A stretch of 64,000 nt of DNA, from contig CAMHMH010000007.1 of assembly GCA_946186205.1 (NCBI GenBank), positions 62,001-126,000 of the forward strand. Reading direction: 5' to 3'. Numbering within the stretch: position 1 is the stretch's first letter; each line of letters starts with the position of its first letter. This DNA comes from an uncultured Fretibacterium sp. Lineage in GTDB: Bacteria > Synergistota > Synergistia > Synergistales > Aminobacteriaceae. Positions 44,381 to 53,259 of the stretch are shown one piece after another. The position numbers and the translations under genes were made by a program. The notes beneath the pieces were generated by a model. It worked only from the letters and a program-made list of their open reading frames with translations, did not search any database and was not told the DNA's origin.

Positions 44381-45730
44381 TACGCTCGCCCGTAAAGTTT
44401 GACGTTATCAGCTTCATCCATACTGGCCCAGAAAATTGACTCCGTGTTAAGCGTTACTGATTCTCCAGCGGCTGTGGAAGTTTGCCAACTGCCTGAGTTG
44501 TAGTTTGGCCAAGCAACAGCGATCTCCCATTCAGCATAACGCCTGCCACTCCGATTAAACGGCTTCGGTATGATCTCGTAATCCTGCACCGTCTATGCCA
44601 TATCCCTTGTGTGGCTTACCGAGTTCTCATAGGCATAAGTTACGCTTGTGCCGGCTGTAACTCCAGATACAACGCTGGCTCCTTCAGTGCCGACTTCTGT
44701 AGAAATTGAAGTCTCTACCGAATTTGTATTGCTGACAGCGCGTGAAAGAATTCAGATAATAATCCTTGTGAGTGTCGAACGAGTGAAGGCTGATTACCTG
44801 ATAGTGAGAATTTGTGTTGCGCTTCACAGAGTATCCCCTGCAGGCATCTAATGTGTTGCTATCCTTGAGGCCGAGCCTGTTAATTAGTTCCTGAGCAAAA
44901 GAATAATCGTTATCCTTTGTGTATTTGTTATAGAAGTCAACGAAGCTCATCGAAATATCATCATCGTAATCCGTCGTCATGCCCTGCGCAATGCTCAGAA
45001 GCTCATTCTCCAATGCCGCTTCATGTATGAGCTTGTCCACAGCCCCGGAAATTGACGCTCCCATCTCCTTAGCCCTGGCATCAAGTCCCTCTGCCCAGTC
45101 AAACAGCTTCTGAACCCGCAGCTCGCAAAGCTCATTGCAGAGTTCTTCCGCGCTGACCTTTACAGCCGGGGCAGTATTGACAGCTGCAACGCTTGAATCG
45201 GCACTTTCAAATCCGTCATATTCTGTGTTATCCCGTGAAATTAAGCTGCTGAAGTAATCCCGGTTTCCGTCGCATGTCGCTACATAGGTGAATATGTGCT
45301 TGTTGCCGCCGGGAAGCTCAAAATTTTTATATGGCGCGCCCTCTTCAGGTTCAGCCAGTGATAGATTCAGAAGTTCATTCATGGTTTGGACATCAGCCGA
45401 GTCAGGGTAAACTAACACGATTGCGACTCAGTGCTGGTATGCAACAGCAAGACCGCCGAGAAAAGCTAACCCCTGCCCTATATTGTTTACGTCAAAGGAG
45501 GAATCCGCGATATTGCCGAGGAACAGAAAATCTCTTGATGTGAGGCTCTCAAGGGTATAGAAGAGTGCTTCAGGGTCATCAAAAGAAGCTGTTTCGGTTA
45601 TGCGCTCTCTGACATAGGGAGTCAAGTCGCTGCTGGCATAACGCGGGGTAGTAATATACCCGACAAGCACACAGCGTGATGATGAAGCCTGCGGTGTTTG
45701 CTGTGTTATATCAGTCCCAAATATTTGCAC
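44380..45730 (-). pseudogene. Large broken gene of unknown function (two internal stops, one frameshift, both ends lost)
   Basis: A single coding sequence can be followed on the minus strand. From 45730 it runs to an in-frame TGA at 45428-45430, and continues in the same frame (VAIVLVYPDSADVQ...) to about 44730. There a one-base shift moves it to another frame (VSNTNSVETSIS...). An in-frame TAG follows near 44592, after which the frame continues (QDYEIIPKPFNRSGRRYAEWEI, AVAWPNYN) up to the junction with the nuclease fragment. The 5' end overlaps the HAD gene's stop. I recognise no family; the C-terminal part looks beta-rich and secreted-protein-like. Confidence 0.7.
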
Positions 45731-46476
45731 GCCTTCAAGATTCCGCCGTCGTCAATGTCTTCACACACATAATTTGCCGCCTCTCTCGCCTCGTCCGAAC
45801 ATACACCGACAGCGACTCCGATTCCCGCGTTCCTCAGCATGTCCGCGTCATTCGGCCCGTCCCCGAACGTAATCACGTCAGAAATTTTTGCGCCGAGCTT
45901 CTGTATCATCATTTCGATTCCGCGCCATTTGGTTGACTCTGAGAATCTTACCTCCGTGAAGCCGTGCATTATTTCGAGCCTCAAGCCCTCAGGTGCAGAA
46001 AAGAATATCCCGTGCGACTCGTCTAGCATTCTGTGAGGCCGCATTATGTAGCACATTGTTACGCGCTCAAGCTCACGCATTGGCCTTATGCAGTCATACC
46101 CGGCCTGATCGTTGAAGTATTCACGGAATGAGTCGAAATCGTTATCAGCGTACAAATATTTATCGCCCGCAGCCGCCGTTATGTCCGGGAATCTTGAAGC
46201 GACATCACGGAATGAGTCTATATATTCGCCGGGAAAATACGCCGTGTGAATCTTTCTGCCGTCAACAAAAATCTCTGAGCCTCCAGCGCATACAAGATAA
46301 TCAATCCCGAACGCTTTCGCCGCTGTCATTGTGAGGAAGCCCGCCCGCCCCGTAGCAATCGCAGGTACATGGCCGGATTCACGCAGGAGATTTATTGCCG
46401 TCAAAGTTTCGGGGGGGATATGAGGTTTGTTCTTGTGGCTGATTAGCGTGTTGTCGATGTCGAAAAATATATACAT
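45706..46476 (-). CDS. Cof-type HAD-superfamily hydrolase
   Basis: 256-residue phosphatase of the HAD class IIB (Cof) group. Motif I FFDIDNTLI at the N-terminus, motif II ATGRAG near 42, and motif IV FGDGPNDADMLRNAGIGVAV near 213-232. Likely dephosphorylates sugar phosphates or cofactors; substrate unknown. It lies 3 bp after the cobU-like gene and may share its transcript. Confidence 0.9.
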   Translation of the reverse strand: MYIFFDIDNTLISHKNKPHIPPETLTAINLLRESGHVPAIATGRAGFLTMTAAKAFGIDYLVCAGGSEIFVDGRKIHTAYFPGEYIDSFRDVASRFPDITAAAGDKYLYADNDFDSFREYFNDQAGYDCIRPMRELERVTMCYIMRPHRMLDESHGIFFSAPEGLRLEIMHGFTEVRFSESTKWRGIEMMIQKLGAKISDVITFGDGPNDADMLRNAGIGVAVGVCSDEAREAANYVCEDIDDGGILKACKYLGLI

Positions 46477-46479
46477 GAT

Positions 46480-46857
46480 TCAACCCTTCAGCCTTAACGC
46501 AAGCCCGGCAAAAACTCGGTCAACAATTTCTGACTCACCCGCAAGATATTGATACAGTCTCCCGGTCTCATCGCGCCATTTTCGTTTGAATGAGTCAACC
46601 GGTACAACGCCCCCGCAAATCTCATCGCCGGTAATCACGCATTTACGCAAAATATTTATCCTGTCAGCAAAAAATTCTGTCGGATTAATTCCCCGCGTTA
46701 AGAGAAATTTTGCCCCCTCGTGAATGTTCGTTATGAGTCCTTCTGAAAAATTGTAAACCATATTTTGAGCAAGGTCGTTTACATTTCGAAATGTCCCGTA
46801 AAGTTTCAGCGCGTAATCCCTTTTCCCCATGAAACGCCCGCCGATTATCAAGTGCAA
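46480..46857 (-). CDS. Divergent CobU-like cobinamide kinase/guanylyltransferase
   Basis: About 125 residues from a TTG at 46857, preceded by GGGGTG; the open frame extends further into cobS but that part is unlike the family. P-loop IIGGRFMGK at residues 4-12 replaces the usual GGARSGKS, and the C-terminus (GVVPVDSFKRKWRDETGRL... AGLALRLKG) matches CobU. It is about 50 residues shorter than normal and lacks a clear guanylylation His motif. It may be reduced in function. Position right after cobS supports a cobalamin role. Confidence 0.65.
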   Translation of the reverse strand: MHLIIGGRFMGKRDYALKLYGTFRNVNDLAQNMVYNFSEGLITNIHEGAKFLLTRGINPTEFFADRINILRKCVITGDEICGGVVPVDSFKRKWRDETGRLYQYLAGESEIVDRVFAGLALRLKG

Positions 46858-47585
46858 AGTATCACCCCGAAAAGCATAATTATTTCTGAGGACTCTACGA
46901 ACGCTCCGAGCAAGTCGCCCGTTATGCCCCCGAAAATTTTTACGCATATTATCACGTGGAGCATTACGCACAAAATCATCATGGCCGGAATAATCTTCAT
47001 GCTTAAAACTGAAAGCAGCAGGAACATCATCAGTAGCAAAATATTGTCGCGCCTGTTACGTGATGAGCCTAAACTTACAGCGAGGCCGCCTGATTTCGCG
47101 AATGGAAGATTGTTGAGAAGCAATGCCATTCCCAGACGTGAATATATAGGTACAGGGATTAGGGATAAGGGATTAGGGGTTAGGGATAAGAGTTCGGAGA
47201 ATAATAACGTTTTGGCCATCAAGATTATCACGCATGACATTACAGCAAAAGATCCCGCGTGAGTGTCGGATAAAATTTTGAGCCGAGTCTCTCTGTCCCG
47301 GTGCGAGAATACAGCGTCGCATGTGTCCATTAAGCCGTCAAGGTGCAGCCCTCCCGTTAGTGCGAGAGTCAGAATCATCATCATGAACCCGCGCAGGATT
47401 GGCGAGAGTCCCGGCCATGATAAGACCTCCCACAGCACAGCCCATAACAGACCGAATATCACGCCCACAGCAGGAAGCATTACGCAGAAATAACGCAGGT
47501 TAGCAGGAGTCCACGAGGGAATCGGAGCAGGTATTATAGATATGAAGGATAACACTATGAGGAATGAGCGCAGAATATTCATCAC
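46848..47585 (-). CDS. cobS: Adenosylcobinamide-GDP ribazoletransferase CobS
   Basis: Joins adenosylcobinamide-GDP and alpha-ribazole to form cobalamin at the membrane. 245 residues, multi-helix, with the signature GGLHLDGLMDTCDAVFSHRD at about 78-97 and 'ILSDTHAGSFAV' near 104-115. A Leu/Pro/Ser insertion (SLTPNPLSLIPVP, about 131-143) is encoded by a degenerate TTAGGG-like repeat. The ATG overlaps the stop of the upstream helicase gene by 4 bp, an odd coupling. Confidence 0.9.
   Translation of the reverse strand: MMNILRSFLIVLSFISIIPAPIPSWTPANLRYFCVMLPAVGVIFGLLWAVLWEVLSWPGLSPILRGFMMMILTLALTGGLHLDGLMDTCDAVFSHRDRETRLKILSDTHAGSFAVMSCVIILMAKTLLFSELLSLTPNPLSLIPVPIYSRLGMALLLNNLPFAKSGGLAVSLGSSRNRRDNILLLMMFLLLSVLSMKIIPAMMILCVMLHVIICVKIFGGITGDLLGAFVESSEIIMLFGVILCT
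47150..47195. repeat. GGGATTA/TTAGGG-like short repeat inside cobS
   Basis: On the + strand, five degenerate copies of a 7-base unit (ggGATTAGGGATAAGGGATTAGG...) run in tandem. They encode the extra SLTPNPLSLIPV loop of CobS. Confidence 0.75.
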
Positions 47586-50044
47586 TCGCCGTAAAATTCT
47601 CCGCGTGTTATCGTCGTGCTGAAACCTCCAATTATTTCCGGGGATTCTGTTCCGAGTCCCGTGTAGCTCAGGCTTGAGTCTTCATAGCGTTTGAAGTCAA
47701 ATATTGCCTCGTTGATTTTTGCTTCGTTGAAGAGTCCAAGCGCGTATATCCTCTCAAATTCTGGTATCGTTATCCCGGTTACTTCCTTGAAAGCGTCAGG
47801 ATTAACTTCACTCACAATATCAAGCACCGTCTTTTCTCTCTCGTCAGTCAGGTACATGAATATAGGAATCCTCGTAAGAAATTTCATCAGCTTCTCGCGA
47901 ATCTCCTGTATCTCTTTGCGGCGTTTCTTTTCTTCCTCACTTATTGCGGGCTTGTCGGACTCGTCGCCGTTCTTCTTCATGCGGTTGATTTTGTCCGTAC
48001 TCGTTATTATGTTCTCTATGTCCTGCTTTATCTTTCGGAATGCCGTTATCTTTCTGACTGCCTCTAATGCCCGTTCATCTTTCAGCAATCGTGATAATGT
48101 CTCTGTGTTAAGGTTCACGAGAAGAGGAGACTTCCATTTGCGCGCAAGCATTACCCCCGTAACATGTGAGTACGCGAAATCTATCACCGCCCTTGCGTCA
48201 ATCTCTGTCATTCCCGCCCCGTCAAACGCAAGCACAGGAAGAAATCTCATGAACTCCCCGGCTTTGTCTTCAGGGTCTGCGTCTGCAATATTCAGCCTGC
48301 ATGAGTAATCCGCAATCTGTTTCAGCGCACGCTCAAGCGCAAAATCAAAAACGTAGCACTCTTCCTTCAGCACAACTTCTTCACCGTCATCATCAATTTC
48401 ACTCCACGGAGATTGTACCCTGAATGCCGCCTGAAAATATGTCTCAGGACTCTTCAGGTTACGCAGCATGAATATCCCCGTCCACGGCCTCACTGTTACA
48501 CCCGCAAGCAATTTCCCGCATGTCAGTGTGATTGTCCGGGTCTCTTTCGGGCTGTCGGTCATCGTATTTCTCACAGGGTCAAGAGCCTCCGCGCCGTTCC
48601 CGCATGAATCACCCGCGCAAAGTATCACACTGTAATCCCGGAAGAATGACTCATCCTCAAGCAAATTTTTCATAGCGCAGCATGACGCGACATCAGGAAG
48701 AAACCATACAGTATGTCGCAGAATCTTCACGAGCCTTGAGTCAGAAAACGGCAAACGCATTCTGTCTTCTCCGAGCTTCAATGACTCCTTTTGAGTCGGC
48801 AAATATGATCCGTGAATCAGACTCAGCCATTTGCGCACGTGATCTTCATGAATGAATCCGTTATCATCAGCCCGGAAAAATTCGCTCAAATCGAACTCGC
48901 TGAACTCGCCCCCCTCCGCTATGTTCCGAATCTCTTCGGGTATCTTGTACGTCATCATTACGATTCGCGGCATGGATTTATACGGATTGTTTTTCCCCGG
49001 CCATGTCATTTTTGCTCGCTGTTCGTCCGAATATGTCCAGCTGAAAATTTGATCCTCGCCAAATTCCCCGGAGTTCAAAGCACGGAACGGAGTCCCCGAC
49101 ATGTACAGCTTATATTTCGCGTCAATCGGCAGAATCTCATCGCCCGCCGTTATTCCTCCCTCGGAAATCTCTTCAGGGTCTGCGGACTCTTCCTCGCTCC
49201 TGAAAAGCTCCTGCGCATTCTCACGCCACGCACCGAAATGATACTCGTCAAATATCGCGATGTCCCATTGAGTCCGATGGATAAATTCATTTTTCGCCTT
49301 TATCCCCCCGGCCTTGTTCGTGCCAAGCAAATCCTGAAATGACCCGAACACTACAACAGGCTTCCCCTTGTCCGCAAAATTATATTCATCATCAATACGC
49401 CATCCATGACTCGCCGCCGTGTGATTCGATATGAACCGCCAGCCCTCAAAGTCAACATGAGTCAAAATATCCTCGCTCCATGCGTCCTCTGCTGCGGGCT
49501 TGAACGTTACGACAAGAATTTTCTTGAGCTTCATACGTTTGCAGAGCTGATACGCCGCGAAAGTTTTTCCGAATCTCATTTTGGCGTTCCACAAAAAGCG
49601 CGGAGGATTCGACTCGTCAGCAAAATATTCACTCGTAGCTTCAACCGCCGCTGACTGTTCCGGCCTCATGCGAAAATTTTTGTCCCTCGCGTTAATCGTT
49701 GACTCTCGATTCCTCACAGCCTCTACAGCTCTTCTTGCGTCATCGGGCGAACACCTGAACCATTCGCGTGCGCCGGGCATACGCTGGAACTTTGCGCCGT
49801 CAAGCACTCTGTGAACGTCATGATCCGTGAATGATGTCCCGTCATTGCGTGTTGCAGGGAGTGTGAAGAGGATTTTTGCGCGGAGTCCGGCTGTCGTGGT
49901 CTGTGCGCGGACTCGTTTGTCTGGGTCGCCTGTAGTGTAGCCGATCTTCACATAGCCGTCATGACCCGGCACTTTCGGGAGCGAGTATGCGTAAATTTTC
50001 GGCTGTGATTCGGGCGGAATGGGGAAAAGATTTTCTGCGCTCAT
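47582..50044 (-). CDS. GIY-YIG (T5orf172-type) nuclease fused to SF2 helicase, restriction-like
   Basis: 820 residues. N-terminal GIY-YIG/T5orf172 domain: IYAYSLP (17-23) and YVKIGYT (31-37), R44-R46, and E94 in REWF. The SF2 helicase follows: NAKMRFGKT as Walker A (153-161), DEYH as Walker B/DEAD box (266-269), MSGTPFRAL as motif III, and late motifs around FQAAFRVQSPW. A charged helical C-terminus (about 680-780) is present. Encoded directly after two DNA methyltransferase genes, it is the likely restriction subunit. The helicase would translocate and the GIY-YIG domain would cut. Overlaps the methyltransferase gene by 4 bp. Confidence 0.82.
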   Translation of the reverse strand: MSAENLFPIPPESQPKIYAYSLPKVPGHDGYVKIGYTTGDPDKRVRAQTTTAGLRAKILFTLPATRNDGTSFTDHDVHRVLDGAKFQRMPGAREWFRCSPDDARRAVEAVRNRESTINARDKNFRMRPEQSAAVEATSEYFADESNPPRFLWNAKMRFGKTFAAYQLCKRMKLKKILVVTFKPAAEDAWSEDILTHVDFEGWRFISNHTAASHGWRIDDEYNFADKGKPVVVFGSFQDLLGTNKAGGIKAKNEFIHRTQWDIAIFDEYHFGAWRENAQELFRSEEESADPEEISEGGITAGDEILPIDAKYKLYMSGTPFRALNSGEFGEDQIFSWTYSDEQRAKMTWPGKNNPYKSMPRIVMMTYKIPEEIRNIAEGGEFSEFDLSEFFRADDNGFIHEDHVRKWLSLIHGSYLPTQKESLKLGEDRMRLPFSDSRLVKILRHTVWFLPDVASCCAMKNLLEDESFFRDYSVILCAGDSCGNGAEALDPVRNTMTDSPKETRTITLTCGKLLAGVTVRPWTGIFMLRNLKSPETYFQAAFRVQSPWSEIDDDGEEVVLKEECYVFDFALERALKQIADYSCRLNIADADPEDKAGEFMRFLPVLAFDGAGMTEIDARAVIDFAYSHVTGVMLARKWKSPLLVNLNTETLSRLLKDERALEAVRKITAFRKIKQDIENIITSTDKINRMKKNGDESDKPAISEEEKKRRKEIQEIREKLMKFLTRIPIFMYLTDEREKTVLDIVSEVNPDAFKEVTGITIPEFERIYALGLFNEAKINEAIFDFKRYEDSSLSYTGLGTESPEIIGGFSTTITRGEFYGE

Positions 50045-51567
50045 GAGTTAGAGTCCTCCTTGAGATTCATGGGACGTATCATTGAGTCGATAAACGCGAT
50101 TTCGGAGTCGGTGAGGCCGTATTTGGCGTAAAGGTCTGAGTCTGTCCATTGGCGCGAGAAGTCCTGCATCGGCACGAGTGAATATACTTTGCTTGTTGCG
50201 TCTTGCGTATTCTTTCTGAGCATGACAAGGAAACGGAAAAATTTTGTTGCTATGTATGAGATTACATTTTGCGCGGTCTCTTTGTCATCATATGCCCCGA
50301 TAACAAGATATGTCTCTGAACAAATGCTCCCCGGCCCACCTATGAAAGGTTTGTTGAGTATCTGATGAGGAAATGAATCGCCCGCTCCGTATGCTCTTGA
50401 TATGAACACTTTGTATTTGTCGATAATATTTGTCCTGTGATAAATGTTGAATCGTCTGACATAGCCCACTGATTTATTGCCGTAAAGTTTCAAGTCTCCG
50501 TAAAGCTGTAAATTTTTGTCGCCCTTTATGTATGTTCTTAGGCCGAAAGGTTTTAGAGTGCTTACGAGTCCCGCAAAAGATTCCTCATTGAATGCCTGTA
50601 CTTTTTGCAGGATTGATATTGCCTCGTTGTGTCTTATGAACATATGCGAATCTTTATCGACAAGCGGACGAATCATTGAGGAAGTATTTTTCCCGCTGTG
50701 GTTAATGATTTCGCAGTCTCCCTCGTTGTCTCTGTCCCACAAGAAATAACATACCCCGCCTTTAATCTGCACACCGCTGAAACAATCATTAGCGTTAGGG
50801 TAATCATGAAGGACTCGTATACGCCTGTCGCTTAACATTTCTTCCCTGAAATCGTCTAGCCCTTTGCCGCCCGCATACCATCTCGCCGGGATAACCATCA
50901 CGATATATTTCGGGTCTAACTTTTTGGCCTGCTCAACGAATAATTGATACAGAGGCTTTGCGCTCGCACCGAATCCGCCGTCGCTCATCTGGTACGGAGG
51001 ATTTGAGATTACCACGTCAAACTTCATGCCTAAAATTTCCTCCGGGCTTTTCGTGTGAATGAACTCATATGCTAATGTCTCCTCTTCCTTCTGTTTTGCC
51101 CCGCAGTAAATGCACTTCCCCTTTTTGTCGTAAACATGGCCGGAGTCCCTGAAATGTATTCTCCCTTCGAGAGGCAAAAATTTTTCGTTTCGCGTGAAAT
51201 TGCAGACGCAGTACGGCAGCTGAACATTCATAGAGCAGTAAACAGTACGGCGCGTAATCTTTGCTGTGAGTTCAGTAACGGAGATTCCGAACACTTGATG
51301 ATTCATGATGTGATTGATACGTTCCTGAAGGTCCGGGATTTTGTCAGCGAGTCCGATATTGAGTCGCTTGACGATTTCCCGGAGGAAGACTCCAGACTTG
51401 CAGGCGGGATCTAAGAACCTTGCGAAGGGATTGCGGAATAAATTTTGCGGGAGAAGGTCAAGCATATCATTTGCGGTTTTAGGGGGCGTGAAAATTTCAT
51501 CCTCTGAGAGATTCGCGAGGCATAAAAGAATGTCGGGCTTCTCATTCGTCTTAAAGGGGTAATTCAT
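50041..51567 (-). CDS. N6-adenine DNA methyltransferase with target recognition domain (Eco57I-like)
   Basis: 508 residues from the ATG at 51567; AGGAGG lies 12 bases upstream. SAM motif I FLDPACKSGVFL (51-62) and catalytic motif IV NPPY (189-192) are both present. A CIYC pair (152-155) interrupts the core. The second half (about 270-500) looks like a target-recognition region. Motif order is that of gamma-class N6 methyltransferases of type IIG/ISP systems, with the nuclease/helicase encoded separately. Sits between the small methyltransferase-like gene and the helicase gene, overlapping both. Confidence 0.85.
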   Translation of the reverse strand: MNYPFKTNEKPDILLCLANLSEDEIFTPPKTANDMLDLLPQNLFRNPFARFLDPACKSGVFLREIVKRLNIGLADKIPDLQERINHIMNHQVFGISVTELTAKITRRTVYCSMNVQLPYCVCNFTRNEKFLPLEGRIHFRDSGHVYDKKGKCIYCGAKQKEEETLAYEFIHTKSPEEILGMKFDVVISNPPYQMSDGGFGASAKPLYQLFVEQAKKLDPKYIVMVIPARWYAGGKGLDDFREEMLSDRRIRVLHDYPNANDCFSGVQIKGGVCYFLWDRDNEGDCEIINHSGKNTSSMIRPLVDKDSHMFIRHNEAISILQKVQAFNEESFAGLVSTLKPFGLRTYIKGDKNLQLYGDLKLYGNKSVGYVRRFNIYHRTNIIDKYKVFISRAYGAGDSFPHQILNKPFIGGPGSICSETYLVIGAYDDKETAQNVISYIATKFFRFLVMLRKNTQDATSKVYSLVPMQDFSRQWTDSDLYAKYGLTDSEIAFIDSMIRPMNLKEDSNS

Positions 51568-52066
51568 ACTGTCCGTCAACCTCCTCACTTAGCTTGAAAT
51601 CTTTTACCCTGCGGATAATGAAGCTGTCATCATGAGTCCATTCCGTGAAAATTATCTCGCCGGGATTGAGCGTATCACCTTGAACGATATTAGCCGTAAC
51701 GATCTCGCGTGCTCTTGTGCGCAGTGCTCCGTCAAAATTCCTGCGTTTGTCCCACAAGTCATAGAGTCGAGTCCGGCAGGCTGTAACGTTGTCGGGAAGT
51801 ATGTCGATACCGTAGAGGCTAGCGAGTGCGATTAGTGATTTGCGTTCAAAGTCTGAATCATTTTCGAGCGCGTCAAGTTTGCGAGTCAAAATTTCTGCGA
51901 GGAAGTTGCCGTCTCCGCAAGCTGGTTCGAGGAACGTTGAGTCGAATCGCCTGCACTCATCAGCGACAAGATCACACATAGCTTTCACTTCTCTTTCAGC
52001 CGTGAATACTTCACCATGAGCCGAGACCCTTTCGCGTGATTTAACCTGTGTATTGATGTCAATCAT
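51551..52066 (-). CDS. Small methyltransferase-like protein with SAM-binding motif I only
   Basis: 171 residues. N-terminal 'GEVFTAEREVKAMCDLV' and motif I FLEPACGDGNFLAEIL (about 45-60) are typical of N6-adenine methylases. The protein ends before any NPPY motif. It could be an accessory subunit of the next gene's enzyme or a truncated methylase; as it is in frame, with a smooth C-terminus overlapping the next gene, the former is favoured. First gene of the locus; a 67-bp spacer separates it from the divergent CDF gene. Confidence 0.8.
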   Translation of the reverse strand: MIDINTQVKSRERVSAHGEVFTAEREVKAMCDLVADECRRFDSTFLEPACGDGNFLAEILTRKLDALENDSDFERKSLIALASLYGIDILPDNVTACRTRLYDLWDKRRNFDGALRTRAREIVTANIVQGDTLNPGEIIFTEWTHDDSFIIRRVKDFKLSEEVDGQYELPL

Positions 52067-52133
52067 CTCCGGGGGAATTATTGCGACAATGATATACTCT
52101 CAGCCGTAACTTTCACAAGGGGGATTTAACGAC

Positions 52134-53243
52134 ATGGAACAAAGAGAGAAACAAATAATCCGGGTCAGCATTGTCGGAATCATTGCGAATGTATTTCTTG
52201 CGGGATTCAAATTTGCTGTGGGATTCTTTGCGCGTTCAGTTGCAATTATGGCGGACGCTCTGAACAATGCCAGCGATGTATTGTCGTCAGTCGTAACGAT
52301 AATAGGCACGAAACTGGCGGGAAGGCCTGCGGACAAAGCGCACCCGTTCGGACATGGCCGGGTAGAGTACATTACGGCTGCTGTGATTTCGGGAATCATA
52401 CTTTACGCGGGAATAACTGCGCTCATTGAGTCGGTCTCACGAATCATTAATCCTGTTGAGCCTGAACACAGTGCTGTGAGTCTCGGTGTTGTTGCTGCTG
52501 GCGTAATCGTGAAAATAGTATTGGGGCGTTACGTTAAGAGTCAGGGTGAAAAATTGTCATCCGACTCGCTGAAAAATTCGGGTGCTGACGCTCTCATGGA
52601 CTCGGCTGTGTCATCGACGACTCTGATCGGCGCACTTGCGTTTATGTTCGCGGGGTTGAATCTTGAAGCGTGGCTCGGAGTGTTCATCTCATTCATGATA
52701 ATCAAGGCTGCTGTTGATATGTTCATGGAGACGACAAGCAAAATTTTGGGCGAGCGTGAAGACAGCGAATTAACGAGAGCGATCAAGGAGACAATCTGCG
52801 AGACTGAAGGCGTTTACGGAGCGTATGATTTAGTCCTGACGAATTACGGCCCTGACAAGCTGATAGGCTCAGTACATATTGAGGTGCCAGACACATGGAC
52901 GGCGGGGAAAATTGACGAGGCAAGCCGGGAGATAATGCACAGAGTCGCAATGAAGAATCATATCGCGCTTGCGGCAATAGGTGTATATTCGCACAACACT
53001 ACGGACAAGAGAGCCTCAGAGATTCGCGAGAACGTTACGAGGGCGGCCATGTCGCAGAAATATGTGTTGCAGGTTCACGGGTTCTATTTCAGCGCGGATG
53101 AGAAGACAATACGGTTTGACGTTGTTGCGGATTTCGCAGCTCCAAGCACGGAGGATATACACAAGAAAGTTACTGACGCTGTGAGGAAGCTGTACCCGGA
53201 ATATGAATTAACGGTGCAGATTGATTCGGACTTTTCGGACTAG
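52134..53243 (+). CDS. Cation diffusion facilitator (CDF) metal efflux protein
   Basis: 369-residue CDF transporter exporting Zn2+, Fe2+, Mn2+ or similar by proton antiport. Membrane metal site: D41 and D45/D49 in MADALNNASDV, H70 and H74 in HPFGHGR, and a second pair in ADALMDSAVSS (about 147-155). A cytoplasmic ferredoxin-like domain with 'GSVHIEVPDTWT' follows. The C-terminal 70 residues form an extra domain after the normal end, longer than FieF (about 300). A GGGGGAT site precedes the ATG. Confidence 0.92.
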   Translation: MEQREKQIIRVSIVGIIANVFLAGFKFAVGFFARSVAIMADALNNASDVLSSVVTIIGTKLAGRPADKAHPFGHGRVEYITAAVISGIILYAGITALIESVSRIINPVEPEHSAVSLGVVAAGVIVKIVLGRYVKSQGEKLSSDSLKNSGADALMDSAVSSTTLIGALAFMFAGLNLEAWLGVFISFMIIKAAVDMFMETTSKILGEREDSELTRAIKETICETEGVYGAYDLVLTNYGPDKLIGSVHIEVPDTWTAGKIDEASREIMHRVAMKNHIALAAIGVYSHNTTDKRASEIRENVTRAAMSQKYVLQVHGFYFSADEKTIRFDVVADFAAPSTEDIHKKVTDAVRKLYPEYELTVQIDSDFSD

Positions 53244-53259
53244 GGGAGGAGGAATAATT

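Noticed and set aside
43984-44589. A minus-strand open frame spanning the Rpn gene and the start of the unknown pseudogene
   Set aside because: Its first third belongs to the pseudogene, while the rest is the antisense of the Rpn fragment; it is a fusion artefact of the junction.
45419-45430. Selenocysteine or programmed readthrough at the in-frame TGA
   Set aside because: The same gene also has a TAG, a frameshift and missing ends, so ordinary decay explains it; no downstream SECIS-like hairpin stands out.
46858-46971. Longer N-terminus for the cobU-like protein
   Set aside because: These codons lie inside cobS in another frame and are Arg/Asn-rich, without family similarity; TTG at 46857 has a ribosome-binding site.
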